NCBI GenBank assembly: GCA_900769645.1
Contig: CAAGHI010000074.1
Span: forward strand, 23,761 to 87,760
Source: Candidatus Gastranaerophilales bacterium
GTDB taxonomy: Bacteria; Cyanobacteriota; Vampirovibrionia; Gastranaerophilales; Gastranaerophilaceae
Reading direction: 5' to 3'
DNA: 64,000 bases
The position numbers and the translations under genes were made by a program. This document shows positions 16,453 to 24,925 of the stretch, in pieces. The notes below the pieces were generated by a model that did no database searches, was not told the origin of the DNA, and saw only the letters and a program-made list of their open reading frames with translations. The first letter of the stretch is position 1, and each line of letters opens with the position of its first letter.

Positions 16453-17451
16453 ATGACAGAATTTACCAAAAAAGAAATTGTAGATATTTTGAAAGACGAT
16501 AGTCAAAATGAGTGGTTGTTTTCGCTTGCGGATAAGGTTCGACGTGAAAATGTCGGAGATGAAGTGCATTTGCGTGGGCTGATCGAGTTTTCAAATATCT
16601 GTCATTGTTTTTGCAAATATTGTGGGCTAAGGTGTGAAAATAAAGAACTCGACAGATATAGAATTTTGCCTGACGACATTGTGAAATATGCCCAAAAAGC
16701 TGTTGAAATGGGCTATAAAACGATAGTTTTGCAGTCCGGCGAAGATGCATTTTATACAAGAGAAATTCTTTGCGACATTATTAAAAGGATAAAAGAGCTT
16801 GATGTGGCGCTGACTTTGAGCATTGGAGAAAGAAGTTTTGAGGACTATAAAGCTTTTCGAGATTGCGGTGCAGATAGATATTTGATAAGAATTGAAACGA
16901 CGGACAGAGATTTGTACAAAAAAATGCACCCGAATATGAGTTTTGACAATCGTGTGAGATGCTTGAAAGATTTGGGCAAACTTGGGTTTGAAGTAGGTAC
17001 TGGCTGTCTTGTCGGGCTTCCGGAACAGACTGTTGAATCGCTTGCTGATGATATTTTGTTTTTCAAAGAGATAAATGCAGACATGGTTGGAATTGGCCCG
17101 TTTATTGCGCACCACCATACACCGTTGAAAGATATTCCGAACGGTAATTTTACGCTTGCCTTGAAAGTTATGGCGCTTACAAGGATTTTGTTGAAAAACA
17201 TCAATATTCCGGCAACTACAGCTATGGAGACTTTAAATCCAAATGGTAGAATTATCGCATTGCAAAGTGGGGCAAATGTTGTTATGCCGAATGTTACAAC
17301 GACTGAGTATCGCGCAAAATATGAGATTTATCCGAATAAAATTTGCATAAACGAAAATCCGTCACAGTGTTTCCATTGTATAAGCGGCAAGATAAAATCA
17401 ATTGGACGAACCGTTTCTACAGGTTACGGGTTTAGAAAAAGTAATATTTGA
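16453..17451 (+). CDS. hydE: [FeFe]-hydrogenase maturation radical SAM protein HydE
   Basis: 332 residues. The radical SAM motif CHCFCKYC (CxxxCxxC) lies near residues 56-63, after RGLIEFSNI. Further HydE-like stretches are VLQSGEDAFYT, GTGCLVGLPEQT and GPFIAHHHTPL. HydE helps build the H-cluster with HydF and HydG. Its ATG follows the SDR stop directly (TAAATG). HydF, HydG and the hydrogenase are not in the window. PylB/BioB relatives are alternatives, but the FIAHHHTPL region favours HydE. Confidence 0.88.
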   Translation: MTEFTKKEIVDILKDDSQNEWLFSLADKVRRENVGDEVHLRGLIEFSNICHCFCKYCGLRCENKELDRYRILPDDIVKYAQKAVEMGYKTIVLQSGEDAFYTREILCDIIKRIKELDVALTLSIGERSFEDYKAFRDCGADRYLIRIETTDRDLYKKMHPNMSFDNRVRCLKDLGKLGFEVGTGCLVGLPEQTVESLADDILFFKEINADMVGIGPFIAHHHTPLKDIPNGNFTLALKVMALTRILLKNINIPATTAMETLNPNGRIIALQSGANVVMPNVTTTEYRAKYEIYPNKICINENPSQCFHCISGKIKSIGRTVSTGYGFRKSNI

Positions 17452-17462
17452 CCGAATTAGAC

Positions 17463-17491
17463 TTGTAGAAACTTCTACAATATGTTATAGT
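17463..17491 (+). promoter_or_regulatory. Promoter with an inverted repeat between -35 and -10
   Basis: TTGTAG (17463-17468), 17-base spacer, TATAGT (17486-17491). The perfect inverted repeat TTGTAGAA-AC-TTCTACAA (17463-17480) covers the -35 box and most of the spacer, as an operator would. Confidence 0.6.
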
Positions 17492-17524
17492 AGTAATATA
17501 CATCATAATGGAGAGTCAAAAAAG

Positions 17525-18391
17525 ATGAACGGAGGTCTAATGTCAGATATTAGAGAAATTTTTGCAACCGTAAGAACGTATTGCGGAATGATGTTTGGAG
17601 ATGAGAAAGCAGCTAGGCAGCTAGGAGGCGAGGCAGCTAAGCGAAACTGTTATTTTGAAAAGCAACAGCTGCTATCTATCGTCATTCCGAGCGACAGCGA
17701 CGGAATCCAGCCTATAAATAATTCAATTACATTGCAAGGAAAGAAGAATAGCTTAACCGAAAAGAACTTATTCCCTTTAAAACGCGCCGCCTTTACATTG
17801 GCTGAGGTCCTAATCACCCTCGGCATCATCGGTGTTGTTGCTGCTCTAACTCTTCCAACTCTAATCCAAAATCACCAAAAACAGGTTTATGTTACCCAGT
17901 TGAAAAAGGCATATTCAACGTTGGGCAATGCTTTTAACAAAATGGCGGTTGATGAAGATGTTGTGGACTGGAAACAAACAAATTGCGGCTCTAGTTTAAG
18001 TCCTGCAACCTGTATGGAGGCTTTAACTAAGCAAATGAATATAATAAAGCAAAAAGATGACTCTACATGTTCTCCAGCATGGAGTGATGGTTTTTGTGAC
18101 TATGCATTTATGACAAATGATGGAACTTTGTTTTTATTTTCTTGTGCTAATGTAGCTCAACTTCTAGTTGATGTAAATGGTGCACAAAAGAGCCCTAATC
18201 AGTATGGTAGAGATAGATTTGCTTTTTATGTTGATTATGAGCATAACAAAATTATACCTTATGGTACTGAGGAAATGATGTATGTAGGAGAAACTGTGCC
18301 AGAGTGGTCAGATTGTGATATTGAAGATGGATATCTCAAAGCATTATCTTGTACTGCAAAGGTCATAATCGAAGGTAAAATGAATTACTAA
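17525..18391 (+). CDS. Prepilin-like protein with a very long leader
   Basis: The hydrophobic N-methylation-type segment FTLAEVLITLGIIGVVAALTLPTL is typical of the type IV pilin-like proteins common in this lineage. The C-terminal domain has several Cys and an YGRDRFAFYVDY stretch. ATG 17525 (GGAGAG nine bases upstream) is preferred; ATG 17540 and TTG 17732 are possible. With ATG 17525 the leader before Phe is 89 residues, and position -1 is Ala rather than Gly. Part of the leader is encoded by a copy of repeat family A (17608-17641) and by a GTCATTCCGAGCGACAGCGA repeat. The frame is open to 17402, but that would overlap hydE. Confidence 0.75.
   Translation: MNGGLMSDIREIFATVRTYCGMMFGDEKAARQLGGEAAKRNCYFEKQQLLSIVIPSDSDGIQPINNSITLQGKKNSLTEKNLFPLKRAAFTLAEVLITLGIIGVVAALTLPTLIQNHQKQVYVTQLKKAYSTLGNAFNKMAVDEDVVDWKQTNCGSSLSPATCMEALTKQMNIIKQKDDSTCSPAWSDGFCDYAFMTNDGTLFLFSCANVAQLLVDVNGAQKSPNQYGRDRFAFYVDYEHNKIIPYGTEEMMYVGETVPEWSDCDIEDGYLKALSCTAKVIIEGKMNY
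17608..17641. repeat. Repeat family A copy inside a coding region
   Basis: GCAGCTAGGCAGCTAGG and GGCGAGGCAGCTAAG in the leader-coding part of the prepilin-like gene. They are read in frame as AARQLGGEAAK. Confidence 0.85.
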
Positions 18392-18401
18392 AACAAAAAA
18401 G

Positions 18402-18426
18402 GAGTCTTTGAGGCTCCTTTTTTATT
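18402..18426 (+). terminator. Intrinsic terminator after the prepilin-like gene
   Basis: AGGAG-TCTTTGAGG-CTCCT followed by TTTTTTATTT, ten bases beyond the stop codon. Confidence 0.75.
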
Positions 18427-18427
18427 T

Positions 18428-19408
18428 CTAATTTGATGCAAGTTCGTTTTCGCCAAACAAAAATACTTGTAGAGCGTTTTCTTGTTGGCGTATCGGTTTG
18501 TAAAAATCTTTAATCAAAACGCATTGTGTTTGAATACAGTTTAAATTCCGTTCGTGCAAATATTTCTCCAAAAAGTCCGCGTTTACTGTGTATTGACGAT
18601 GTTTCAAAAATGCATAGAATGTCGATTTTCTCCTCGAAATTTCTCCTAATGCAAAATTTATAATCTCGTCATAAGGTACACTGTAAGCGTCATTCAGCGA
18701 TAAATCTATGATGAAATTCAAATTGTCGCTCGTTGTAATTGACAAATATGCAACGATTTTGTGATTTGATGGCTCTTCAAGCACGTAGCGGTTTTTGTAA
18801 TAATTTGTTAAACCTTCAAAAATCGGCTCTCTATATTCTGTTTTTAGCCTTTGAAGTGATGGTTTGTAAAGCGGCTTGAGTTCGCTGTTGTAAAGTTGTG
18901 CAACTTGCTTGGCATCAGAGTTTTGGCAGTATCTGAAATCTGCGGCAACATCAGTTTCTGGCTTGAAATTATCCAGTTTCCACAAGTTTTCATAACTGCA
19001 TTGTCTAAATCCACAACCTTGCATAAACAGGTTTAAAAGCTCGTCGTGCGACTGATCGACAGTTACTGCAAAAGAAGTTGCTCCTTTTGCGCCAAATCTT
19101 GCGATAACAAATTCGACAAGGCGTTTGCCGACATCATACATGTTTTGTTGAAACACAAGCCTTGTAATGTTCATTTTATAAGGATTCCCGCTTGTCGGAA
19201 CAACCGTAATCAAACCGAGAATTTCTTTTTTCTCCAATAAAATATATGTTTCCGGCAAAAAGTTGTATTTCAACGGTAAAAGTCCGTGAATTAACCCAAG
19301 AGCCTCTGCAGTGAGAACTTTCGAAAATTTTTCGTTATCCCCGAGATACGAAATCATTTTTTTTATTTTTGGTGTATCAAAGCAATTTAATCTTCTTATT
19401 ACTGTCAT
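18428..19408 (-). CDS. GNAT-family acetyltransferase-like protein
   Basis: 326 residues. The first half has the layout of a GNAT fold (ETYILLEKKEILGLITVVP, then RLVFQQNMYDVGKRLVEFVIARFGAKG, like an acetyl-CoA loop with a helix). The second half (from about 155) has a similar order (VADFRYCQNSDAKQVAQLYN), so it may be a double-GNAT protein. No signal peptide. Substrate unknown. It converges with the prepilin-like gene and diverges from the dehydrogenase at 19477. Confidence 0.6.
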   Translation of the reverse strand: MTVIRRLNCFDTPKIKKMISYLGDNEKFSKVLTAEALGLIHGLLPLKYNFLPETYILLEKKEILGLITVVPTSGNPYKMNITRLVFQQNMYDVGKRLVEFVIARFGAKGATSFAVTVDQSHDELLNLFMQGCGFRQCSYENLWKLDNFKPETDVAADFRYCQNSDAKQVAQLYNSELKPLYKPSLQRLKTEYREPIFEGLTNYYKNRYVLEEPSNHKIVAYLSITTSDNLNFIIDLSLNDAYSVPYDEIINFALGEISRRKSTFYAFLKHRQYTVNADFLEKYLHERNLNCIQTQCVLIKDFYKPIRQQENALQVFLFGENELASN

Positions 19409-19476
19409 AAAAATATTATATAATTTATTTCTTATCTTTTCAAGTTTGTGATAAAATTTTTACGAGAGGTCAGAGA

Positions 19477-20463
19477 ATGAAAACAGCAGTAATTGATGAT
19501 GATAAAATCATAATAAAACAAGCCGATGATATTAAACTCGACGGTCGAAAAGGTGCTATTGTGAAAGTTTTGGGCTGTGGACTTTGTGGGTCTGATATCG
19601 TAAAGTTTGTGCATAAAATTGCGAAAAATGGAACGGTTTTGGGACACGAAATTGTTGCTCAAATCGTTGATATAAACTCAGATACAGATTTTAAAGTTGG
19701 CGATGAAATCGTTACATCACATCATATTCCGTGTGGCGAATGCGTTTATTGCAAACACGGAAATGTTTCTATGTGTAAGCATTTCAAGTCAACAAATATT
19801 CGCCCTGGAGGATTTTCGGAGTTCGTTTATTTGAGCGAAGAACATCTTCAAAATGTTGCACATATCAAGCCTGAAAATTTGACTGATATTGAGGCGTCTT
19901 TTTATGAACCGCTTGGGTGTATCGTCAGAGCTGTAAAAAGAGCGAATTTGTTGGAAGGTGATGAGGTGCTTGTTGTCGGGTTAGGTTCAATCGGAATTTT
20001 GACAGCACAAGCATTAAAGGCTTATGGTGCAAAGGTTACGGGCTGTGATTTAATTCCTGAACGTGTTGAGTTTTTGAAATCGTTAGGAATTGATGCGGTT
20101 GATGTTAGAACTTTACCGGAAGAACATAAGTTTGATGGAATATTTATGACATCAGGTGCGGATAAGGCGATTGATACGGCTTTAAAATACGTTCGAAACG
20201 GCGGAAAAATCCTTGTATTTTCAAGCACTCCTCACGATGAGTCGGCTTATCCAAATAACGAAATCTATTACAGAGAATTGACTGTAATGGGAAGCTATTC
20301 GCCGTCACCTGCGGATTTAAAAGATTCTTTGGAACTCTTGAAAACTGGAAAAGTCGTTGTCAAAGGACTTTCGACAGAATACAAACTTGATGACATTGAA
20401 AAAGCCTTTGAGGACACAATGGCAAATAGGATTATGAAGGCGTACATCAGTGTGAGTGGCTAA
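19477..20463 (+). CDS. Zinc-dependent medium-chain alcohol dehydrogenase
   Basis: 328 residues. Catalytic zinc region GCGLCGSDIVKF near 33-43 and GHEIVAQI near 59; structural zinc cysteines CGECVYCKHGNVSMCKH near 86-100; Rossmann GLGSIG near 167. It oxidises or reduces an alcohol with NAD(P); relatives include sorbitol and threonine dehydrogenases. The specific substrate is not evident. A paralogue follows about 140 bases downstream, separated by short repeats, so the two may act on related substrates. Confidence 0.88.
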   Translation: MKTAVIDDDKIIIKQADDIKLDGRKGAIVKVLGCGLCGSDIVKFVHKIAKNGTVLGHEIVAQIVDINSDTDFKVGDEIVTSHHIPCGECVYCKHGNVSMCKHFKSTNIRPGGFSEFVYLSEEHLQNVAHIKPENLTDIEASFYEPLGCIVRAVKRANLLEGDEVLVVGLGSIGILTAQALKAYGAKVTGCDLIPERVEFLKSLGIDAVDVRTLPEEHKFDGIFMTSGADKAIDTALKYVRNGGKILVFSSTPHDESAYPNNEIYYRELTVMGSYSPSPADLKDSLELLKTGKVVVKGLSTEYKLDDIEKAFEDTMANRIMKAYISVSG

Positions 20464-20600
20464 GCAGCTAAGTAGGTCGGCGTTACTATGCCGACAAGAT
20501 GCAAAGATGCGAAGTCTTTTAAAGAAGCAATTCACGTCATTGCGAGCGATAGCTTAAACGAAACGACCTGAGGCTCTATTGCCTTATCGACTTATGGAGA
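20461..20600. repeat. Mixed short repeats between two dehydrogenase genes
   Basis: A fragment of family A (TAAGCAGCTAAG), a family E hairpin (GTCGGCGTTACTATGCCGAC, about 20477-20496), a GATGCAAAGATGCGAAG stretch also seen near 43130, and GTCATTGCGAGCGATAGCTT, which resembles the second repeat inside the prepilin-like gene. Confidence 0.75.
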
Positions 20601-20605
20601 AAACA

Positions 20606-21649
20606 ATGAAAGCAATACAATATTACGGACCACAAAATATTAAATACGAAGAAGTTATGGTAAAACCGCCTCAGGAAGGTGAAGTTGTCGTAAAAGTTAT
20701 GTCAGCTTTGACTTGCGGAACTGATGTTAAGACGTTCAGACGTGGTCACCCTGTTTTGATAAAATCGGTGCCATCAGGCTTTGGACATGAGTTTGCAGGT
20801 ATTGTTGAAAAAGTAGGCAAGGGTGTCGAAAACGTGAAAGTTGGGGACAGAGTCGTTGCGGCGAATTCTGCACCTTGCGGAAAATGTTTTTATTGCAGGC
20901 ATGAAGAGTTCAATTTGTGCGAAAATTTGGACTTGTTAAATGGTGCTTATGCTGAATATATTACAGTTCCCGCTCGTATTGTTGAAAAAAATATGCTTAT
21001 TTTGCCTGACAATTTGAGCTTTGATAAAGCTGCGTTTTGTGAACCTTTGGCAAATGTTGTTCACGGTGTTGAAAGAACTGGAATTAAGGCAGGTCAAACC
21101 GTTGGTATTATTGGAATTGGGCCTATTGGTTTGATGTTTGCAAGGCTTGCAAAATTAAAAGGTGCAAATGTTATTGTTGCCGGTCGAAATCCAATAAAAT
21201 TGAAGGCTGCGGACGAATTTGCGCACGCTGACGAGATTGTTGATTTGACAAGATATCCGAACCCTGAAAAGATTTTCAGAGAGTTTACGGAAGAACATAA
21301 AGGACTTGACGTGGCAGTGGAATGTGTTGGGCTGCCTGAAATTTGGGAAAGAATATTCTCTTGCGTTCGCCCAGGGGGTACTGTTCACTTCTTTGGAGGG
21401 TGCAAATCCGGTTCTACCGTGACTTTTGATACGACAAAAATGCATTACGGTGATATCAAATTGATGAGCGTGTTCCACCATACACCAAAATATTTTAGAA
21501 TGGCGTTGGATTATATTGCATCAGGTGATGTTGAGGTGGAAAAACTTATTACAGATACTTTACCGTTGGATAAGGTTGAATGGGCTATGCACCAACATAT
21601 TGAGGGCAAAGCGATTAAGTTTTTGATTAAGCCGCAAATGAAAGATTAG
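20606..21649 (+). CDS. Zinc-dependent alcohol / polyol dehydrogenase
   Basis: The start is at ATG 20606 (GGAG at 20596) rather than the upstream in-frame ATG at 20579, which lies in repeat sequence. About 347 residues: catalytic zinc site LTCGTDVKTF near 38, GHEFAGIVEKVG near 62, structural zinc cysteines CGKCFYCRHEEFNLCEN near 91-105, Rossmann GIGPIG near 171. Close in layout to sorbitol / L-threonine 3-dehydrogenase-like enzymes. Substrate unknown. Paralogous to the gene just upstream. Confidence 0.87.
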   Translation: MKAIQYYGPQNIKYEEVMVKPPQEGEVVVKVMSALTCGTDVKTFRRGHPVLIKSVPSGFGHEFAGIVEKVGKGVENVKVGDRVVAANSAPCGKCFYCRHEEFNLCENLDLLNGAYAEYITVPARIVEKNMLILPDNLSFDKAAFCEPLANVVHGVERTGIKAGQTVGIIGIGPIGLMFARLAKLKGANVIVAGRNPIKLKAADEFAHADEIVDLTRYPNPEKIFREFTEEHKGLDVAVECVGLPEIWERIFSCVRPGGTVHFFGGCKSGSTVTFDTTKMHYGDIKLMSVFHHTPKYFRMALDYIASGDVEVEKLITDTLPLDKVEWAMHQHIEGKAIKFLIKPQMKD

Positions 21650-21659
21650 ACCTTGATTG

Positions 21660-21684
21660 TAGGTCGGCATTACTATGCCGACAA
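21660..21684. repeat. Family E hairpin repeat
   Basis: TAGGTCGGCATTACTATGCC continues to GAC and AAAAA: an inverted repeat GTCGGCAT/ATGCCGAC. It is nearly identical to the copy at 20477 and related to GTTGGGCA/TGCCCAAC at 51697-51712. It may stop transcription from both sides. Confidence 0.75.
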
Positions 21685-21689
21685 AAATA

Positions 21690-21854
21690 CTAAACATCTT
21701 CCGGGATAAAGAAATCGACTTTTGAGAGCAATTCTCTGGTGTGTTCGTAACAGCACGAGTTGTGACAAATTTCTTGGTACTCACGCACGATGCTCAAGAC
21801 GTCGTCCACTGACATTTTGATAATTCTTCTTTCTCCATCAATAATTCTAGCCAT
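21690..21854 (-). CDS. Small conserved-looking protein, 54 aa
   Basis: Starts at ATG 21854 with AAAGGA upstream; the six extra codons of the longer frame are part of the leader. The sequence MARIIDGERRIIKMSVDDVLSIVREYQ then CHNSCCYEHTRELLSK looks like a compact helical protein with a Cys cluster (C, CC) that might bind metal. No family name is recognised, although the MARII-GERR-I--SVDDV start looks conserved rather than random. Followed by a family E hairpin on its 3' side. Confidence 0.6.
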   Translation of the reverse strand: MARIIDGERRIIKMSVDDVLSIVREYQEICHNSCCYEHTRELLSKVDFFIPEDV

Positions 21855-22124
21855 AGTTTTAATTCCTTTCAAAATTGTTTACGGCAAAATTTTGCAAACC
21901 TTTTGCAAAATCATGTGAAAGGTTTAGAAATGCCGGTTCAGATTTGAATTTGTAAAAATAGACTCCGGATTGTACTCCGGAGTGAAAGTTTCTGGGAAGT
22001 TGTTTTGCGAAAATTGTAACTACTTTGCTCGTCATTCTGAAAAGACAGAAAATCGAGCGAATAGCGTAGATTCTCGTCTTATTCAGAATCTAGATTTCAG
22101 ATGTTTTTGATATTTCTCTTTGAA
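21855..22124. repeat. Intergenic region with palindrome B and a family C relative
   Basis: Holds the promoter region of the small minus-strand gene, a palindrome B variant (ACTCCGGATTGTACTCCGGAGT, 21962-21983) and a family C-like element 22030-22095 (CGTCATTCTGAAAAGACAG ... CTTATTCAGAATCTAG). No other gene is seen here. Confidence 0.7.
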
Positions 22125-22153
22125 TTGATAAATTCCGTTATTTATATTATAAT
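22125..22153 (+). promoter_or_regulatory. Sigma-70 promoter of the DUF475 gene
   Basis: TTGATA (22125-22130), 17-base spacer, TATAAT (22148-22153), followed by AAGGAGAGAG in front of ATG 22177. Confidence 0.8.
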
Positions 22154-22176
22154 AACCTCATAACAAGGAGAGAGTA

Positions 22177-23262
22177 ATGTTAGAATATTTTATCGGATCA
22201 TATATAGTAACGGCTGTTGGATTGATTGGCGCTTATTTGTGGGGTGAACACGTTCACAGCGGTTCTGGACTTGCGTGTGTTTTTATCGCACTAGTTTTAG
22301 GCGTTCTTGAAATTAGTTTGTCGTTTGACAACGCAGTTGTCAATGCAATGAAGCTTGAAAAAATGTCACACAAATGGCGAATGAGATTTTTGACGTGGGG
22401 CATTGTTATTGCCGTGTTTGGTATGAGATTTTTATTCCCAATTCTTGTTGTTTCAATTTTTGCAAAGTTAAGTATGTTGGAAGTCGCAAATATCGCACTT
22501 ACAAATGCTGATAAATACGCTTATTATTTGCACCAAACTCACGCACCGATTGTGACTTTTGGCGGAATGTTTTTGGTAATGTTATTCTTGAATTACTTCT
22601 TTGATCACCAAAAAGATGTTCATTGGATTAAGTGGATTGAAGCTCCATTGTCACATCTTGATCATATCAAGGGAATTGAAATTGTAATTTCTTTATTTAT
22701 GCTTTTGGCGACTCAAAATTTTGTGCCGACAGAGCAAAAACTTCATGTAATGATTTCCGGAATTTCAGGTATAATCACATATTTGCTGATTGAAGGCTTT
22801 ACTCATTATCTTGAAAAACATGAAGAAATGCGACTTGCAAAATGCGCAACAGGTGCGGTCGGTTGTACTGGTTTGATAAGTTTTTTGTATCTTGAATTGA
22901 TTGACGCTTCCTTCTCCCTTGACGGGGTTTTGGGCGCTTTTGCGTTGAGTAAAGATATTATTATTATTTCAATCGGGCTTGCAATCGGGGCGATGTTTGT
23001 TCGTTCGTTGACGATTATGCTTGTAGAGAAAAAGACTTTGAAACAGTTTTTGTACCTTGAACATGGTGCACACTGGGCGATTGGCGCTTTGGCTTGTTTA
23101 ATGCTTGTGTCTACAGTGAAAGAAATTCCGGAAATTGTAACCGGTGGAATTGGCTTGGGCTTTATTCTTGCGGCGCTTGTTTCTTCAATTATGCATAACA
23201 AAAAAATGGATAGACTTTTGGCAGAAGGCAAACTTGATGGGCAGGCGGACGAAAATGCTTAA
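22177..23262 (+). CDS. DUF475 / TerC-like integral membrane protein
   Basis: 361 residues with about eight to nine membrane segments. VLGVLEISLSFDNAVVNAMKL near residues 39-60 and LIDASFSLDGVLGAFALSKDI near 235 are the paired acidic membrane motifs of the TerC/DUF475 superfamily. These proteins have been linked to metal (Mn) export or tellurite resistance. The actual substrate here is unknown. Good promoter and RBS. The downstream glycosyltransferase overlaps its end by 8 bases, so they share a transcript. Confidence 0.88.
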   Translation: MLEYFIGSYIVTAVGLIGAYLWGEHVHSGSGLACVFIALVLGVLEISLSFDNAVVNAMKLEKMSHKWRMRFLTWGIVIAVFGMRFLFPILVVSIFAKLSMLEVANIALTNADKYAYYLHQTHAPIVTFGGMFLVMLFLNYFFDHQKDVHWIKWIEAPLSHLDHIKGIEIVISLFMLLATQNFVPTEQKLHVMISGISGIITYLLIEGFTHYLEKHEEMRLAKCATGAVGCTGLISFLYLELIDASFSLDGVLGAFALSKDIIIISIGLAIGAMFVRSLTIMLVEKKTLKQFLYLEHGAHWAIGALACLMLVSTVKEIPEIVTGGIGLGFILAALVSSIMHNKKMDRLLAEGKLDGQADENA

Positions 23263-24151
23263 ACTCCCTCAAATAACGTTTGTTGTAACATCTTACAATT
23301 ACGAAAAATATATCCTGAAAACACTTGAAAGTATTAAATTACAGAGTTATAAAAACTTTGAAATTATTGTAGTTGATGATTGTTCAAGTGATAATTCGTG
23401 TGAGGTTGTTGAAAATTTTATTGCCGAAAATCAAGACCTTAAAATTACGCTAATCAAGCAGGAAAACAATCAGGGACAGCTCGCAGCAATGCTTAGAGGA
23501 CTGAAAGTTGCTCAGGGTGAGTTTGTTTGTTTTGTCGACAGTGATGATGTTTTGTTGGCGGATTATGCGAAGGTGCATTTGAGTGTACACCTTGAAACGT
23601 CTGTTGCGTTTACGTCTTGTAAAATTGTGGAAATTGGCGAGAATGACGAAGTTCATACATTGAATTCTATTGCGTCGCCAAAGTTTAAGCCGACAGAAAA
23701 GTTGAAACACTTAAAAAATGATATTGCTGGAATTGATGAGCTTTTTGGAGATGTTGAGTATAAGGTTTTGAAAAACAAACGTTTTGGAGGTTGGTATTGG
23801 TCGCCAAACAGCTCTGCAATGTTTAGAAAATCTGCAATAGAGGTGCTTTTGGATTATAAAAGAGTTGAGGAATGGAAAATTTGTCCTGACAAATTTGTGT
23901 TTAATTTCGCGCAACTTATTGGAGGTTCTGCACTAATAAATATGCCGCTTGTCGGTTATCGCAGACATTTGTCAAACGCTGGAAATTGTACGCTTGTGAC
24001 TGGTGACAAGAGGTTGCATAGCGATTACACAACCAAAATTAATATTAAAAATAATCTTAAAATCAGACCGGAAACCATTCGTTTTTTGTGGCAAGAACGT
24101 AAAAATTTGGGGTGGAGAACGTTTGTAATATTGTATTTGAAGGTGGTTTAA
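23255..24151 (+). CDS. Family 2 glycosyltransferase
   Basis: The start is ATG 23255, overlapping the DUF475 stop; the longer frame to 23144 lies wholly inside that gene. About 298 residues. The GT-A fold begins ITFVVTSYNYEKYILKTLESI; VVDDCSSDNS near 42 and FVDSDDVL near 92 give the UDP-sugar and metal binding residues. It transfers a sugar to a surface polysaccharide, glycolipid or protein; acceptor unknown. No membrane segment is seen, so it works at the cytoplasmic side. Confidence 0.88.
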   Translation: MLKLPQITFVVTSYNYEKYILKTLESIKLQSYKNFEIIVVDDCSSDNSCEVVENFIAENQDLKITLIKQENNQGQLAAMLRGLKVAQGEFVCFVDSDDVLLADYAKVHLSVHLETSVAFTSCKIVEIGENDEVHTLNSIASPKFKPTEKLKHLKNDIAGIDELFGDVEYKVLKNKRFGGWYWSPNSSAMFRKSAIEVLLDYKRVEEWKICPDKFVFNFAQLIGGSALINMPLVGYRRHLSNAGNCTLVTGDKRLHSDYTTKINIKNNLKIRPETIRFLWQERKNLGWRTFVILYLKVV

Positions 24152-24405
24152 GCAGAGTAAATTATAGAGAGCTGTGGTAAGTGTACTTCTTGTATTGATC
24201 CCTCTCCCGAATTCGCAATGCTCACTAGCGTTTGCAAACGACTTCGACCTCTCCCTCGGCAAGGTGGTTCTTTTTATTAACAGACTACGCATCTTTTCAT
24301 CTGGTAGCTTAATAGCTTTTTTAATAAATCATTTATTAGGGTAGTTACAAAATCTAAAAATTGTGCTAATATGTTGTTGTAAATTAAATAAGAGGAAAGT
24401 TTTCT

Positions 24406-24900
24406 ATGAATAAAATAAAAAATTGGTTATTAATATTGGCGGTTGCTGCCGGAATTAGCGTTTATTCTGCAAATTCAATTATGGCATATACAAGCGCGCC
24501 TGTCGCAACTCAGCAACAACAGCAGACGCAGGGCTATATGTCTGTAAACCCTATTGATGTTGTAAATCGCCCAAATTTTTATTTGAATAAAAATGTTAAA
24601 ATCAGAGCAAAATTTGACAAGTTCTCAACTCTTGGACTTGATTACAAGCCTGCAATGAGAAGTTCTGAAAAATATATTTCATTTTTAATTCAAAGACCTG
24701 ACGTGCAAAGCCACAATATTCCTTTGTCTGAGATGAAAATATTTATTTCAAGAACTGAGGCAGAAAAACATATTGACTTGAATTCAGGTGATATTGTTGA
24801 ATTTACAGGACATGTTTTTTCAACTGCATTGGGAGATCCTTGGGTTGATGTAAACCGCTTTACTGTAATCAGCACAAAGCCTAAAGATGAAAACAAATAA
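24406..24900 (+). CDS. Exported protein with possible OB-like fold
   Basis: 164 residues. Signal peptide about 1-27 (NWLLILAVAAGISVYSANSIMA) and then a Gln-rich linker (TQQQQQTQG). The rest (SVNPIDVVNRPNFYLNKNVKIRAKFDKFSTLG ... SGDIVEFTGHVFSTALGDPWVDV) resembles OB-fold domains seen in small exported proteins. RBS GAGGAAAG. It is 25 bases ahead of the GH57 gene and probably shares its transcript. No catalytic residues recognised. Confidence 0.65.
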   Translation: MNKIKNWLLILAVAAGISVYSANSIMAYTSAPVATQQQQQTQGYMSVNPIDVVNRPNFYLNKNVKIRAKFDKFSTLGLDYKPAMRSSEKYISFLIQRPDVQSHNIPLSEMKIFISRTEAEKHIDLNSGDIVEFTGHVFSTALGDPWVDVNRFTVISTKPKDENK

Positions 24901-24925
24901 AAGATTTATACTACGGAGTTAAGAG

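Noticed and set aside
9684..18391. Complete type IV pilus locus
   Set aside because: PilM, PilN, PilO, PilT and prepilin peptidase are not in the window, so only an assembly subset can be claimed.
24152..24405. Gene or repeat remnant with CCCTCTCCCGAATTCGCAAT between the GT2 gene and the exported protein
   Set aside because: No open frame or clear pairing; the resemblance to the CCTCCCTCCCT hairpin at 39993 is too short to support a family.
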